Assembly: GCA_030692765.1 (NCBI GenBank)
Contig: JAUYUB010000018.1
Location: forward strand, 85,241 to 149,240
Direction: 5' to 3'
DNA from: Sulfuricurvum sp.
Lineage (GTDB): Bacteria > Campylobacterota > Campylobacteria > Campylobacterales > Sulfurimonadaceae
Length of the DNA: 64,000 bases
In this document: positions 24,527 to 33,409 of the stretch, piece by piece
Layout of the letters: every line of letters starts with the position of its first letter
Numbering within the stretch: the first letter of the stretch is position 1
Made by a program: the position numbers and the translations under genes
Notes under the pieces: model-generated
The model's input: the letters and a program-made list of their open reading frames with translations, nothing else
Database searches by the model: none
Told to the model about the DNA's origin: nothing

Positions 24527-25963
24527 ATGTTGCATTCTCTTTATACACTCCCTAAAAATATAACAGCCGTTATTGTCTTATTAACACTGTTACGATTGGC
24601 TACTGCGCCATTTTTTGGATATGGTGTGGATGAAGCACATTATGTTCTTTATGCTCAACATCTTGCATTGAGTTATTTTGACCATCCACCGTTGGTTGGT
24701 TGGGTTCACTATTTATTTTCCTTTATTGGGCATAACGAATTTTTAGCCCGAGTCCCTGCTATTGCATTAGGAGCACTTAATAGTTATCTGTTCTATGGAC
24801 TACTAAAAGATAAAAATAAATCTGCCGCTTTTTGGGCAGTGATAGCGCTTAATGCTTCCTTTGTTTTAGATGTACTTTTTCTAACACTTATGCCTGATTC
24901 ATTACTTATATCAGGAATGCTATTACTTATTTACATTGTAAAACTTTTAGAATCTAATAATTCCATATTGAATTATCTTTTACTTGGGATTGTTTTAGGA
25001 ATAATGGGACTTAGTAAATACACTGCTATTCTTTTCGTTCCAGGCATTGCAGGGTATTCTATTTGGGTACGACGATGGGATCTTTTACTGACTCCAAAAA
25101 TTTTATACACATTCTTTTTTGCACTTATCGCTATCTCCCCCGTTTTGATTTGGAATATTGATAACGATTTTTCCAGTTTTACTTATCAGGCCTCTCATGT
25201 TGTTGGAAATGAATTTGGAAATTTTAAAAACTTTTTCCTTTCTCTTACACGTCAATTTGGTGCATACAATCCTTTTTTATTTTTAATCGCTTTTTATGGT
25301 CTATACAAAGCGTATCGATCAAATGATTTTAAACTGGAGATATCATTGGGTATAACTATCCTTTTGTTTATGTTTTTTTCGCAATATCGCTTCGTTGCAC
25401 TTCCACATTGGATAAGTCCATTTTTTACTCTGTTCATCCCGATCGGTACGTATTATTTTTATCTAAACCAACCAAAAGGGACAAAAATTATTGTTTCGAT
25501 AAGTTTAATATTAACCATTATCATACATCTTGAACTGATTGCCAAACTAGGGACATTTCCCAATTTTAATTCCCCTTTTCGAGATATTGCTGGCTGGGAA
25601 AACGCTACGAAACAAGCCTCAAATGAGTTGGTTCATTTAAACAATAAAAATGCGGCATTGGCAGTCACGCATTGGAATCTGGCGAGTAGAGCAATTATAT
25701 ATTCATCACATGATGTATTCCTAATCGATGATCGAAAAGATCAATTTGACCTGTGGGAAAAAACTCAACCGATAGGAAAAGATCTCCTTTTTATCAATCC
25801 GCATACTTATCATAAAGATATTAATAGCAGTTATAAATGTGATAGCACTGTAAAAATAGGCGAATACAATGCTACACTTAACGGTGGTATCGTTGATGTT
25901 TTTTCTTATGAACTATGTAAAAATTTTACAGGAATTCGTAAACCATCCCCTTCAATAAAGTAA
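24527..25963 (+). CDS. ArnT-like GT83 glycosyltransferase (second)
   Basis: 478 residues, about ten membrane helices, then a soluble C-terminal ~100 residues. The donor motif DEAHYVLYAQ ... YFDHPPLVGW matches that of the paralogue at 20384, and IWNIDNDFSSF also matches. It likely transfers a sugar from a polyprenyl phosphate to a lipid or glycan in the periplasm. The divergence of the two indicates different donors or acceptors. Last gene of the cluster; a strong hairpin begins at its stop codon. Confidence 0.88.
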   Translation: MLHSLYTLPKNITAVIVLLTLLRLATAPFFGYGVDEAHYVLYAQHLALSYFDHPPLVGWVHYLFSFIGHNEFLARVPAIALGALNSYLFYGLLKDKNKSAAFWAVIALNASFVLDVLFLTLMPDSLLISGMLLLIYIVKLLESNNSILNYLLLGIVLGIMGLSKYTAILFVPGIAGYSIWVRRWDLLLTPKILYTFFFALIAISPVLIWNIDNDFSSFTYQASHVVGNEFGNFKNFFLSLTRQFGAYNPFLFLIAFYGLYKAYRSNDFKLEISLGITILLFMFFSQYRFVALPHWISPFFTLFIPIGTYYFYLNQPKGTKIIVSISLILTIIIHLELIAKLGTFPNFNSPFRDIAGWENATKQASNELVHLNNKNAALAVTHWNLASRAIIYSSHDVFLIDDRKDQFDLWEKTQPIGKDLLFINPHTYHKDINSSYKCDSTVKIGEYNATLNGGIVDVFSYELCKNFTGIRKPSPSIK

Positions 25964-25995
25964 ACTAAGTTTAGTCGCTTTGACTAAACTTAGTT
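25963..25995 (+). terminator. Strong hairpin at the end of the glycolipid cluster
   Basis: A perfect 14-bp stem AACTAAGTTTAGTC (25963-25976) / GACTAAACTTAGTT (25982-25995) has a 5-base loop and begins at the last base of the stop codon. No long T run follows (GATACTTCTT), so termination may be partial; the dyad could also be bound by a protein. Confidence 0.6.
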
Positions 25996-26071
25996 GATAC
26001 TTCTTGCATTATTAATACTATTTCGTTAAAATCACAACTTCAAAATTTAATACATTCAAGGAAACAGTCAC

Positions 26072-27952
26072 ATGGCAAAACATCAGTTTCAAACCGAAGT
26101 TTCACAAATCTTACAGTTAATGATCCACTCGCTCTACTCGAACAAAGAGATCTTTGTACGCGAACTCGTATCGAATGGTTCAGACGCACTTGATAAGCTC
26201 AACATGCTTGTCCTCACCGATGACCAATACAAAGGGGTTACTTTCAACCCTCGTATCGACATCATCCTGGATAAAGAGGCAAAAACTCTCACGATTTCTG
26301 ACAGCGGTATCGGTATGAACGAAACCGATTTGGTCGAAAACCTTGGAACGATTGCAAAATCAGGAACCAAAGCATTTTTATCACAGCTTTCAGGTGATCA
26401 GAAAAAAGACTCTAACCTAATCGGACAGTTCGGTGTCGGTTTTTATGCAGCATTCATGGTTGCAGACAAAGTCGAAGTCATCAGCCGTAAAGCGGGTGAA
26501 GAGAATGCGTATAAGTGGAGCTCAATGGCAGGAAGCGAGTACGATCTTGAACCTTCATCTCGTGACACGCACGGTACAAGCATCATCATGCACCTAAAAG
26601 ACGATGAGGAGGAGTTCCTTGAGACTCACCGTATCGAGACTATCATCAAAAAATACTCTAACCATATCCCTTTCCCGATCTTCATGGACAAAGAGGAATA
26701 CGTAGCACCCGCTGAGGGTGAAGAAAAAGGTCACAACGAAACCAAAAACGTTCAGATCAACAAAGCAAACGCACTATGGACGATCAGCAAAGGCGAGATC
26801 AGTGACGATGAGTACAAAGATTTCTACTCCAGCATCGCCCACGATTCTGCTGAGCCGTTGATGTGGATGCACAACAAGGCAGAGGGGTCACTCGAGTACA
26901 CCACCCTCTTTTACATCCCATCCAAAGCGCCGATGGACTTGTACCGTGTTGACTACCAAAGCGGTGTCAAACTCTACATCAACCGTGTCTTCATCTCTGA
27001 TGATGAAAAAGAGCTTATGCCGACCTATCTTCGTTTCTTGCGTGGGGTGATCGATTCTGCTGACCTTCCACTAAACGTCAGTCGTGAGATCTTGCAAAGC
27101 AACAAAGTGATGAGCAAGATCAAAAACGCTTCTGTCAAAAAAGTACTCGGTGAGCTTTCAAAAGTTTCTGAAAACGATACAGAAAAATACGATGCATTCT
27201 ATAAAGAGTTCGGCAATGTTCTCAAAGAGGGTCTATACAGCGACATGGGCAACCGTGAGAGAATCATGGAGCTTCTTAAGCTCAATACACTAAACTCTGC
27301 AGAGCCTGTAATGTTCAGCAAGTTCATAGAAGGTGCTGATGCTGAAAAGAAAGAAATCTATTACATCACTGCCAAGATGAGCCTGCAAATGCTCAAAAAT
27401 TCTCCGAGCTTAGAGCGTTTCAAAGCAAAAGGGATTGATGTACTTGTATTGAACGAAGAGATCGACACTATCGTATTCCCAATGGTAAACGAGTACAAAG
27501 AGTTCAAACTCATCAACGTCACCGATGCAAAACTTGAAGAGACCGAAGAAGAGAAAAAAGAGCACGAAGAAAAAGCAAAAACTCTTGAAGGCTTCATCGG
27601 ACAGCTTCAAAGCGCATTGGGCGAGAGCGTTTCCAAAGTCGAAACTACCTTTGACCTCACAGACTCAGCAGTTTGTATCAAAGTGGACAAAGAAGATTCT
27701 GGCTACATGATGGCACAAATGATGAAACAGTTCGGAAATATGGGTGGCGACATCCCAGCACCAAAACAAATTCTACAGATCAATCCGAACCATGAGTTGA
27801 TCAAAAAGCTTAGTGATTCAGCAGATGCAGCTCTCATCGATGATGCAGCGCACGTATTGCTCGATCAAGCGAAACTCTATGAGGGTGAAACCCTTGCAGA
27901 CACTGCAGGGTTTATCGCACGTCTTAACCGTATTATGACTAAGGCACTTTAA
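26072..27952 (+). CDS. htpG: Molecular chaperone HtpG (Hsp90)
   Basis: 626 residues, standard. The N-terminal ATPase domain shows ELVSNGSDALDKL, DSGIGMNETDL and GQFGVGFYAAFMVA. The middle domain (about 230-490) and the C-terminal dimer domain (about 500-626) follow. It refolds or holds client proteins in the cytoplasm under stress. An AAGGAA ribosome binding site precedes the ATG, and a TAAAAT box lies about 40 bases upstream. No CIRCE element was seen. The gene is clearly more GC-rich than the flanking genes, as expected for high expression. Confidence 0.97.
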   Translation: MAKHQFQTEVSQILQLMIHSLYSNKEIFVRELVSNGSDALDKLNMLVLTDDQYKGVTFNPRIDIILDKEAKTLTISDSGIGMNETDLVENLGTIAKSGTKAFLSQLSGDQKKDSNLIGQFGVGFYAAFMVADKVEVISRKAGEENAYKWSSMAGSEYDLEPSSRDTHGTSIIMHLKDDEEEFLETHRIETIIKKYSNHIPFPIFMDKEEYVAPAEGEEKGHNETKNVQINKANALWTISKGEISDDEYKDFYSSIAHDSAEPLMWMHNKAEGSLEYTTLFYIPSKAPMDLYRVDYQSGVKLYINRVFISDDEKELMPTYLRFLRGVIDSADLPLNVSREILQSNKVMSKIKNASVKKVLGELSKVSENDTEKYDAFYKEFGNVLKEGLYSDMGNRERIMELLKLNTLNSAEPVMFSKFIEGADAEKKEIYYITAKMSLQMLKNSPSLERFKAKGIDVLVLNEEIDTIVFPMVNEYKEFKLINVTDAKLEETEEEKKEHEEKAKTLEGFIGQLQSALGESVSKVETTFDLTDSAVCIKVDKEDSGYMMAQMMKQFGNMGGDIPAPKQILQINPNHELIKKLSDSADAALIDDAAHVLLDQAKLYEGETLADTAGFIARLNRIMTKAL

Positions 27953-27962
27953 TTTCTTCACA

Positions 27963-27980
27963 TTCCCGCGAAGGCGGGAA
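27963..27980 (+). repeat. REP-like hairpin after htpG
   Basis: TTCCCGC-GAAG-GCGGGAA: a perfect 7-bp GC-rich stem with a GAAG loop, 11 bases after the htpG stop. The motif resembles the CATTCCCGCGAAGGCGGGAA type REP seen in many proteobacteria (from memory). It differs from the TTCCCACTC family at 12345-13806. It may also act as a 3' end stabiliser, but no T run follows. Confidence 0.55.
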
Positions 27981-28041
27981 ACCATTCTAGAACTGATTAA
28001 AAAAACGTCAATTTACCCTTCCTTTAGACTATTTCGCAGAC

Positions 28042-28047
28042 TATAAT
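28042..28047 (+). promoter_or_regulatory. Probable -10 box for the DUF2798 gene
   Basis: TATAAT in GACTATAATAAT, with a start site near 28054 and the gene's ATG at 28075. No clear -35 element. Confidence 0.45.
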
Positions 28048-28074
28048 AATATATCCTATATCTAAGATAGTGTT

Positions 28075-28326
28075 ATGTTGCCAATTAAATATACTTTTTT
28101 AGTTCAATCTCTTCTAGTATCCGGATTTATGAGTTTTATGGTCTCTGGTGTTATTACTTACCTAAATCTAGGGTTTATCCAAAATTTCTTTAGTGTATGG
28201 ATTAATGCATGGTTAATTGCTTACACGATCGCCTATCCTGCGATATTAATCATCTTCCCTTTTGCCAGAAAATTATCACTTAAACTATGTTCGAGAAATT
28301 ATATCTGTGAAATAACACCAGAATAG
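28075..28326 (+). CDS. DUF2798 small membrane protein
   Basis: 83 residues with two membrane helices (about 8-30 and 42-62). The family pattern SGFMSFMVSGVITYLN ... FFSVWINAWLIAYTIAYPA is followed by a positively charged end. DUF2798 proteins are widespread small inner-membrane proteins of unknown function. It stands alone with its own -10 box; no partner can be assigned. Confidence 0.8.
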   Translation: MLPIKYTFLVQSLLVSGFMSFMVSGVITYLNLGFIQNFFSVWINAWLIAYTIAYPAILIIFPFARKLSLKLCSRNYICEITPE

Positions 28327-28412
28327 TAGAGATTTTTTTTCATTCCAAAAAACTGTCTATATGCCCTTTATTTTAGGACATATGATTAAAATACTCTGAT
28401 TCCCAAATAAAT

Positions 28413-28994
28413 GTGAGCATCATGAGAACACATCGAGTACCGTTTGGACAAACAAACCCTGATAAGAAAAATGCGGTTTTTTTAGCCATATACGTCGAAT
28501 CGATTTCACCATGGAAATATTTCAAAGATGACATGCAGCATATCAAATGTCCCGCACTTATCATGATCGATCGATGGGATGGACGGATGGGGTTTCCAGG
28601 GGGAACAGTGAATGAGGGAGAGGAACTCATGGAAGCTCTCATGCGTGAGATCAAAGAGGAGATCGGGATTACGATCAAACCCTCACAGGTTCGTCAGATT
28701 GCCTCACATGAAAACCGTATTGTCACCCATTTCTATGGATTAAAAGTACTCGAAATAGAGTTTTTACATATCTACTATCACATCCTCAACAACTTTTCCC
28801 GTTCCATTCTCCTGCACGCTTATGAGGAGGGAGATGCATCCCACTTTATGTCCGAAATCACCGGGATAAAAATCGTCCCCCTCCTCTCTCACGAAAACAA
28901 AGGGATTGATAGATTTTTGGAAAACTCTTTTGCAGGGGCGACAAAAGAAGATCTCGAAGTCCTGTTGTCTGAAGTATTAAAAATCCGTCTTTAA
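28413..28994 (+). CDS. Nudix hydrolase
   Basis: 193 residues from GTG 28413; ATG 28422 (190 residues) is equally possible as no strong ribosome binding site is visible. The Nudix box GGTVNEGEELMEALMREIKEEIGI (residues about 69-92, quoted as the pattern GX5EX7REX2EEXGI in essence) is complete. Such enzymes split X-linked nucleoside diphosphates; the substrate here is unknown. The overall look, with the box after a GRMGFPGG lead, recalls the NUDT16/U8-decapping branch (weak). Single gene. Confidence 0.85.
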   Translation: MSIMRTHRVPFGQTNPDKKNAVFLAIYVESISPWKYFKDDMQHIKCPALIMIDRWDGRMGFPGGTVNEGEELMEALMREIKEEIGITIKPSQVRQIASHENRIVTHFYGLKVLEIEFLHIYYHILNNFSRSILLHAYEEGDASHFMSEITGIKIVPLLSHENKGIDRFLENSFAGATKEDLEVLLSEVLKIRL

Positions 28995-29015
28995 AAATAT
29001 GTATCAAACATACAA

Positions 29016-29624
29016 TCAAGCTTCTGGTTCATTACTAAAGCTAAACGTCACTTTTGAATCAGAGATTTTCTGATAGAGGCTGATTTTTCTTCTATACGGC
29101 ATCCATTTGATTAAAAAGGTCGCCAAAGACTCCCAGAGTGAAACCCATGCAGCTACCGTCAAACCCTCTGCGATCACCCCTCCTATGATGCTGTTTTTCG
29201 CCAAGGTACTTTCATTCATAAGCACAGACATTCCAGCGATCGAAAGACCGGTGAAAAGGAGGATGATCGACGTTCGGATCATATCTTTCATATTTTTAAG
29301 ATCTAACTCTTTCATATATAGGAAAAAATTCTTCACACTGTTGCGGACTCTTGATATGGCCTCATCATTAGATTTTTGTTCTAATGAGAATTCTATTAGA
29401 AAGGACTCACTGTCAATTTCAGATACGCTGTCTATGATATATTCAACCAAATCTTGATTTAAATCTTTTTTTAAAAAATGGGATTTTCTATCAAAATTAT
29501 TATATAAGTCTTCTATTTTATATGCAGAAATATTAATAATAATCTCACCATTCTCACTTCTTTCATATCGTTCGACTATATTTTTTTTCATGCTTAACCG
29601 CTTATGTATATTTAAATCTTGCAC
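29016..29624 (-). CDS. Membrane protein of unknown function
   Basis: 202 residues from GTG 29624, or 191 from ATG 29591. The N-terminal ~110 residues are polar (possibly alpha/beta). Two hydrophobic helices follow at about 118-135 and 143-165, then an amphipathic basic tail. No family recognised. It resembles small proteins with a cytoplasmic domain and a two-helix anchor. It is convergent with the Nudix gene and diverges from the ferritin gene. Confidence 0.6.
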   Translation of the reverse strand: MQDLNIHKRLSMKKNIVERYERSENGEIIINISAYKIEDLYNNFDRKSHFLKKDLNQDLVEYIIDSVSEIDSESFLIEFSLEQKSNDEAISRVRNSVKNFFLYMKELDLKNMKDMIRTSIILLFTGLSIAGMSVLMNESTLAKNSIIGGVIAEGLTVAAWVSLWESLATFLIKWMPYRRKISLYQKISDSKVTFSFSNEPEA

Positions 29625-29721
29625 TTATTATATATCAGTTCTTTATAATTAGTTACGATACAATAATTAACGCTATGCTTTTCCCAATTTAATGACAACT
29701 AACCCAGCAGAAGGAAAAAAG

Positions 29722-30246
29722 ATGCTTAGTGAGAAAATGACATCCGCACTCAACGTGCAACTTAACAAAGAGTTTTATTCTTCTTATCTCTATCTCGGCA
29801 TGTCGACATGGTGTGCCCATACAGGTTATAACGGCGGTGCATCTTGGTTTATGATACAGTATGAAGAAGAGCGAATACACGCACTCAAAGTCTATCAATA
29901 CATGATAAGTCAAGGAAGTAAAATCAATCTTCTACCCATAGACCACCCGCAAATGAAATATTCGTCCCTTTTAGCATGTTTTGAAGAGAGCTTGAAACAT
30001 GAGCGGCTTATGACAAGTGCATTTAATGAACTGTGCGATTTGGCGATCCAAAAAAAAGATCATACTTCCTACGCCTTCTTTCAATGGTTCCTACAAGAGC
30101 AAATCGAAGAAGAAGCCAGTGTCTCCGACATTATTGCAAAGCTAAAGCTTGTGGGGGATGGCAATGGTATCTTTATGATTGACACTCAACTGGGTCAGCG
30201 TCAGTTAAACATACAAGGTACTACCAATGCAGATAAAGCTATGTAA
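29722..30246 (+). CDS. Ferritin
   Basis: 174 residues from ATG 29722, which follows an excellent AAGGAAAAA ribosome binding site; an upstream ATG at 29692 is unlikely. It is a four-helix bundle of the FtnA type. The ferroxidase-site residues are seen: Glu in NKEFYSSYLYL, the EEERIHA motif, and a later Glu in the FLQEQIEEEAS helix, with Gln partner. It oxidises Fe(II) and stores Fe(III) in a 24-mer. Its end overlaps the following small gene by 20 bases. Confidence 0.93.
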   Translation: MLSEKMTSALNVQLNKEFYSSYLYLGMSTWCAHTGYNGGASWFMIQYEEERIHALKVYQYMISQGSKINLLPIDHPQMKYSSLLACFEESLKHERLMTSAFNELCDLAIQKKDHTSYAFFQWFLQEQIEEEASVSDIIAKLKLVGDGNGIFMIDTQLGQRQLNIQGTTNADKAM

Positions 30247-30433
30247 AAACTATGTCAAAAAAAAGAAATTAATAAAGAAGCTGGCTTTGGTTGTTCCAGA
30301 TGCCGATATAAAGGTCAAATCATGCATCGGAATGTGCCACTTTTGCAAAGCTCAGCCAACCGCAATAGTTAATGGTAAAAAGATCAAAAAGAAGAGTATT
30401 AAAAAGTTTCTAAAAATACTAAAAGATAAATAA
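30227..30433 (+). CDS. Small ferredoxin-like / DUF1450-like Cys protein
   Basis: 68 residues, very basic. The first half is KKK-rich; Cys6 precedes a CIGMCHFCKAQP segment at about 33-44 (three Cys in C-X3-C-X2-C), then VNGKKI. This is the layout of small thioredoxin-fold [2Fe-2S] or DUF1450-type proteins, where four cysteines could hold a cluster or zinc. An AAGGT ribosome binding site sits at the right distance inside the ferritin gene, so the two are coupled. A role in iron storage or release is plausible. Family assignment is moderate. Confidence 0.65.
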   Translation: MQIKLCKNYVKKKKLIKKLALVVPDADIKVKSCIGMCHFCKAQPTAIVNGKKIKKKSIKKFLKILKDK

Positions 30434-30492
30434 TTTTAGAAAAAAATACAGACTGTATGGCGGTACTGTCTAATCTGAATGGGGAACGAAGC

Positions 30493-31104
30493 ATGCAAAA
30501 TCCAACTGCCCAAAGATATAACCGTATCGCAAAACTCTATGATCTGCTCCAATGGCCCATGGAAGTCTTGAGTCTCAACCGTCTGCGAAAAGAAGTTATC
30601 TCACATGCTCAAGGCAAGATGCTCGAAGTGGGAATCGGCACAGGTAAAAACCTCCCATTTTATCCTCCCAATTGTGATCTAACCGGCATAGACTTTAGTA
30701 CTGGAATGCTCGATATTGCTCGAGAAAAAATGGTCAAAATCGGCCTTGTGCAATGTGAACTAATTGAAATGGACATCGAAGAGATGAGTTTTTCCAATGA
30801 TTGCTTCGATACCATCGTCAGCTCCTTCGTTTTTTGCACCGTTCCGCATCCAGACAAAGGATTGAATGAACTTTACCGTGTCCTCAAGCCTGGTGGAAAA
30901 GCAATCTTTCTCGAACACATGAAAAGCAGTTCAAAATGGCTCAATGCATTTCTGTGGATGATGGATAAAATAACTACTCCACTGCTGGGGACATCGATGC
31001 TTCGGGAAACACAAAAAGAGATTGAGAAAGCAGGTTTTACCATCCTCTCATCCGAAAATAATGTGTTTGACATCCTGCGCCTGATAGTGGCTGCCAAGCT
31101 ATAA
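30493..31104 (+). CDS. Class I SAM-dependent methyltransferase (UbiE-like)
   Basis: 203 residues from ATG 30493 (GGGGA upstream); an in-frame ATG at 30457 adds 12 residues without a good ribosome binding site. The SAM motif MLEVGIGTGKNLPFYP is near residue 40, with an acidic motif (DFSTGML) and PGGKAIFLEH after it. The overall form fits the UbiE/phospholipid methyltransferase group. The substrate is unknown. Its last bases contain the -10 box of the next gene. Confidence 0.85.
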   Translation: MQNPTAQRYNRIAKLYDLLQWPMEVLSLNRLRKEVISHAQGKMLEVGIGTGKNLPFYPPNCDLTGIDFSTGMLDIAREKMVKIGLVQCELIEMDIEEMSFSNDCFDTIVSSFVFCTVPHPDKGLNELYRVLKPGGKAIFLEHMKSSSKWLNAFLWMMDKITTPLLGTSMLRETQKEIEKAGFTILSSENNVFDILRLIVAAKL

Positions 31105-31105
31105 T
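31100..31105 (+). promoter_or_regulatory. Probable -10 box for the transglutaminase-like gene
   Basis: TATAAT overlaps the end of the methyltransferase gene (GCTATAATTG), 31 bases before the next ATG (31136), which also has an AAAGGT ribosome binding site. Confidence 0.4.
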
Positions 31106-31135
31106 TGATTGAATAAATAAGATTAAAGGTACTAA

Positions 31136-31783
31136 ATGCAAATCGATTATAAACGGATTTTAGCACGTATGGGATTATACGGTATAGCTGGAGTCATCGC
31201 CTATTCGCTGTATCTAAGAGCAAATGTACCTCCCGAAACCGATGCCCAATATTGCGAAAGAAAGGGTATGGTGAAGATTCATGACTGGTTTTACAAATAC
31301 GACGTCTATGAACACGATGAGATGAAACCAATTATGGATATGCTGACAAAAACGTGTGACGGTGATCCGTATTGCGAGATAGACCATGCCTACCAATACG
31401 TTCTAAGTATTCCCTACAAATCCAGTACTACCAGTCGTAATCCGGCAGACGTTATCAATCAAAATGGCGGTGATTGCGACGAAAAATCCTTTTTATTGGC
31501 CACTTTGCTCTTACAAAACAACTATCCATGTCTATTAATCTTAACAAAGGAACATGGCTTTTTAGCCGTCAATGTACCCAATGAACAATTAATAAAACAA
31601 CCAAATTCCTATGTGACATTTGATGGGAAAAAATACTATTTTGCAGATGCAACATTAAAAGGTGGATACATCGGGCAATATAATGATGTGAAAGAACAAG
31701 AGGTTACAGCTGTATTTGACATGGTAACCAAACAAGAGATATCTATGATGAAAGTACAGTTTTTTATTTCTAAAACGCAATAA
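31136..31783 (+). CDS. Transglutaminase-like secreted/membrane-anchored protein
   Basis: 215 residues. One hydrophobic segment at about 10-27 anchors or exports it. The Cys-His-Asp triad of the transglutaminase fold is visible: Cys in NGGDCDEKS (near residue 119), His in KEHGFLAV (near 140) and Asp in YFADATL (near 177). In this fold the enzyme usually cuts or links peptide amides; no Gln-acceptor can be assigned. Two further Cys (CDGDPYC) lie earlier and could form a disulfide, fitting the periplasm. Single gene with its own -10 box. Confidence 0.8.
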   Translation: MQIDYKRILARMGLYGIAGVIAYSLYLRANVPPETDAQYCERKGMVKIHDWFYKYDVYEHDEMKPIMDMLTKTCDGDPYCEIDHAYQYVLSIPYKSSTTSRNPADVINQNGGDCDEKSFLLATLLLQNNYPCLLILTKEHGFLAVNVPNEQLIKQPNSYVTFDGKKYYFADATLKGGYIGQYNDVKEQEVTAVFDMVTKQEISMMKVQFFISKTQ

Positions 31784-31859
31784 AATATTTTTATATTAAA
31801 ATTTATGATATAAAATCAGATAGAATAGATATTATTTTTTAGAAAAAGAAGGTGCTTAG

Positions 31860-33284
31860 ATGCGTATTTTACTCACAGGTGCGAACGGGTACATCGGGCG
31901 CCGTCTCAAACATGCTCTTCTTGAAAAAAACGAAATAACCATACGGCTGATGGTGCGCAATCTGCAAAGCCTCACTGATGCAGCCAAAGAAAAGTGTGAA
32001 ACAGTAATAGCCGATGTCATGCATCCCCAAACACTTGATGAAGCATTACATGGTGTAGACGTGGCCTATTATCTTATTCATGGTCTGGTTCATTCTAATT
32101 TTCGCGATCTCGATCGTCAGAGCGCCCAAAATTTTCTTGATGCGTGTATTCGCCAAAATGTCAAAAGAATTATCTATCTGGGCGGTTTGGGGAATAAAGA
32201 AACGGGAAGCGAACATTTGCTAAGTCGAATCGAAACAGGGGAAATCCTAAGTTCTCGCCCGGATAAGATCCAATGTATCTGGTTTCGAGCCGGTGTAATC
32301 ATTGGGTCGGGAAGTGCTAGTTTTGAGATCATCCGTAATCTGGTTCAAAAATTGCCGGTGATGATTACCCCAAAATGGGTCTCTACTCTCATCACTCCCA
32401 TCGCAGTGGAAGATGTAATCCGTTATCTTGAATCAGCACTTGAACTGGATACAAATGAAAACATGATGATCGACTTAGGCGAAGAAGCAATGAGTTATGG
32501 CGATCTGATGCTTCGAATCGCTACTGCTATGGGACTGAAACGCTATTTGATTCCCGTCAATGTCCTCACACCGAAACTCTCATCCTACTGGCTTACTTTG
32601 TTTACTCCTGTACCCTATGGAGTGGCCAGTTCCTTGATAGAGGGGCTAAAGAGCGAAGTAGTTGTAACCAATAACCTGCGACATGAACTCTTTGATATCC
32701 ATCCTCACACGCTGGAAGAAGCGGTACAACATGCGATAGAAGAGATCGAATCCAATCAAGTGATCAGCCGATGGAGCGACAGCGGGGTTGGCACTGCGCA
32801 CAAAGAATCCACCGATAATATTTCTAATGCCATTTTTACAGATCGACGAATCGTCGATTTTGACGATACTCAACCTCATGATGTCTACCGAAGCTTTTGC
32901 ATGATCGGAGGAAAACATGGCTGGTTTGGATATGACTGGCTTTGGAAAATACGTGGAGTAATCGACAAACTGTTCGGAGGAGCCGGTATCAATCGTGGAC
33001 GTAGAGATTTCCAAAAACTACGAATCGGAGACAGTGTCGATTTTTGGAAAGTCGTTGATCTGGTAGAAAATGAACGCCTTCTCCTTTTTGCTCAAATGAA
33101 GTTGCCCGGAAAAGCATGGCTGGAGTTTAAAATTCAAGACCACCAGTTGATCCAAAGTGCCTACTTTTATCCCGATGGTCTTTCTGGACGATTCTATTGG
33201 TATCTATTGATTCCACTTCATCATCTCATATTTGCCAATATGGCATCATCAATTATAAAACGTGCTAAAGATTTGAAAGATTAG
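31860..33284 (+). CDS. SDR-type NAD(P)-binding protein with DUF2867 domain
   Basis: 474 residues. The N-terminal ~300 residues form an atypical short-chain dehydrogenase/NmrA-like fold (TGANGYIGRRL at the very start, then a YLIHGL segment). The C-terminal ~160 residues match DUF2867 (from FCMIGGKHGWFGYDWLWKIRG to the end). This two-domain protein is widespread, often in redox or stress settings, and its substrate is unknown. An AAGGTG ribosome binding site precedes the ATG. Single gene. Confidence 0.88.
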   Translation: MRILLTGANGYIGRRLKHALLEKNEITIRLMVRNLQSLTDAAKEKCETVIADVMHPQTLDEALHGVDVAYYLIHGLVHSNFRDLDRQSAQNFLDACIRQNVKRIIYLGGLGNKETGSEHLLSRIETGEILSSRPDKIQCIWFRAGVIIGSGSASFEIIRNLVQKLPVMITPKWVSTLITPIAVEDVIRYLESALELDTNENMMIDLGEEAMSYGDLMLRIATAMGLKRYLIPVNVLTPKLSSYWLTLFTPVPYGVASSLIEGLKSEVVVTNNLRHELFDIHPHTLEEAVQHAIEEIESNQVISRWSDSGVGTAHKESTDNISNAIFTDRRIVDFDDTQPHDVYRSFCMIGGKHGWFGYDWLWKIRGVIDKLFGGAGINRGRRDFQKLRIGDSVDFWKVVDLVENERLLLFAQMKLPGKAWLEFKIQDHQLIQSAYFYPDGLSGRFYWYLLIPLHHLIFANMASSIIKRAKDLKD

Positions 33285-33320
33285 ACAATCATGTGTAACT
33301 ATTCTCCCGCTAATTAAACG

Positions 33321-33326
33321 TATAAT
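33321..33326 (+). promoter_or_regulatory. Probable -10 box of the secretion operon
   Basis: TATAAT in ACGTATAATATT, about 84 bases upstream of the first gene; a second TAAAAT box lies nearer (around 33361). A GGGGAAC ribosome binding site precedes the ATG at 33410. Confidence 0.35.
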
Positions 33327-33409
33327 ATTAAATAAATACAAATATAAGCTATATGTAGTGTAAAATCCCATTGTATTAAAAATTATCCTACTTTGGGGAA
33401 CTAAATATA

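Noticed and set aside
27963..27980. Hairpin as the htpG terminator
   Set aside because: No T run follows; the sequence looks more like a REP element. Kept as repeat.
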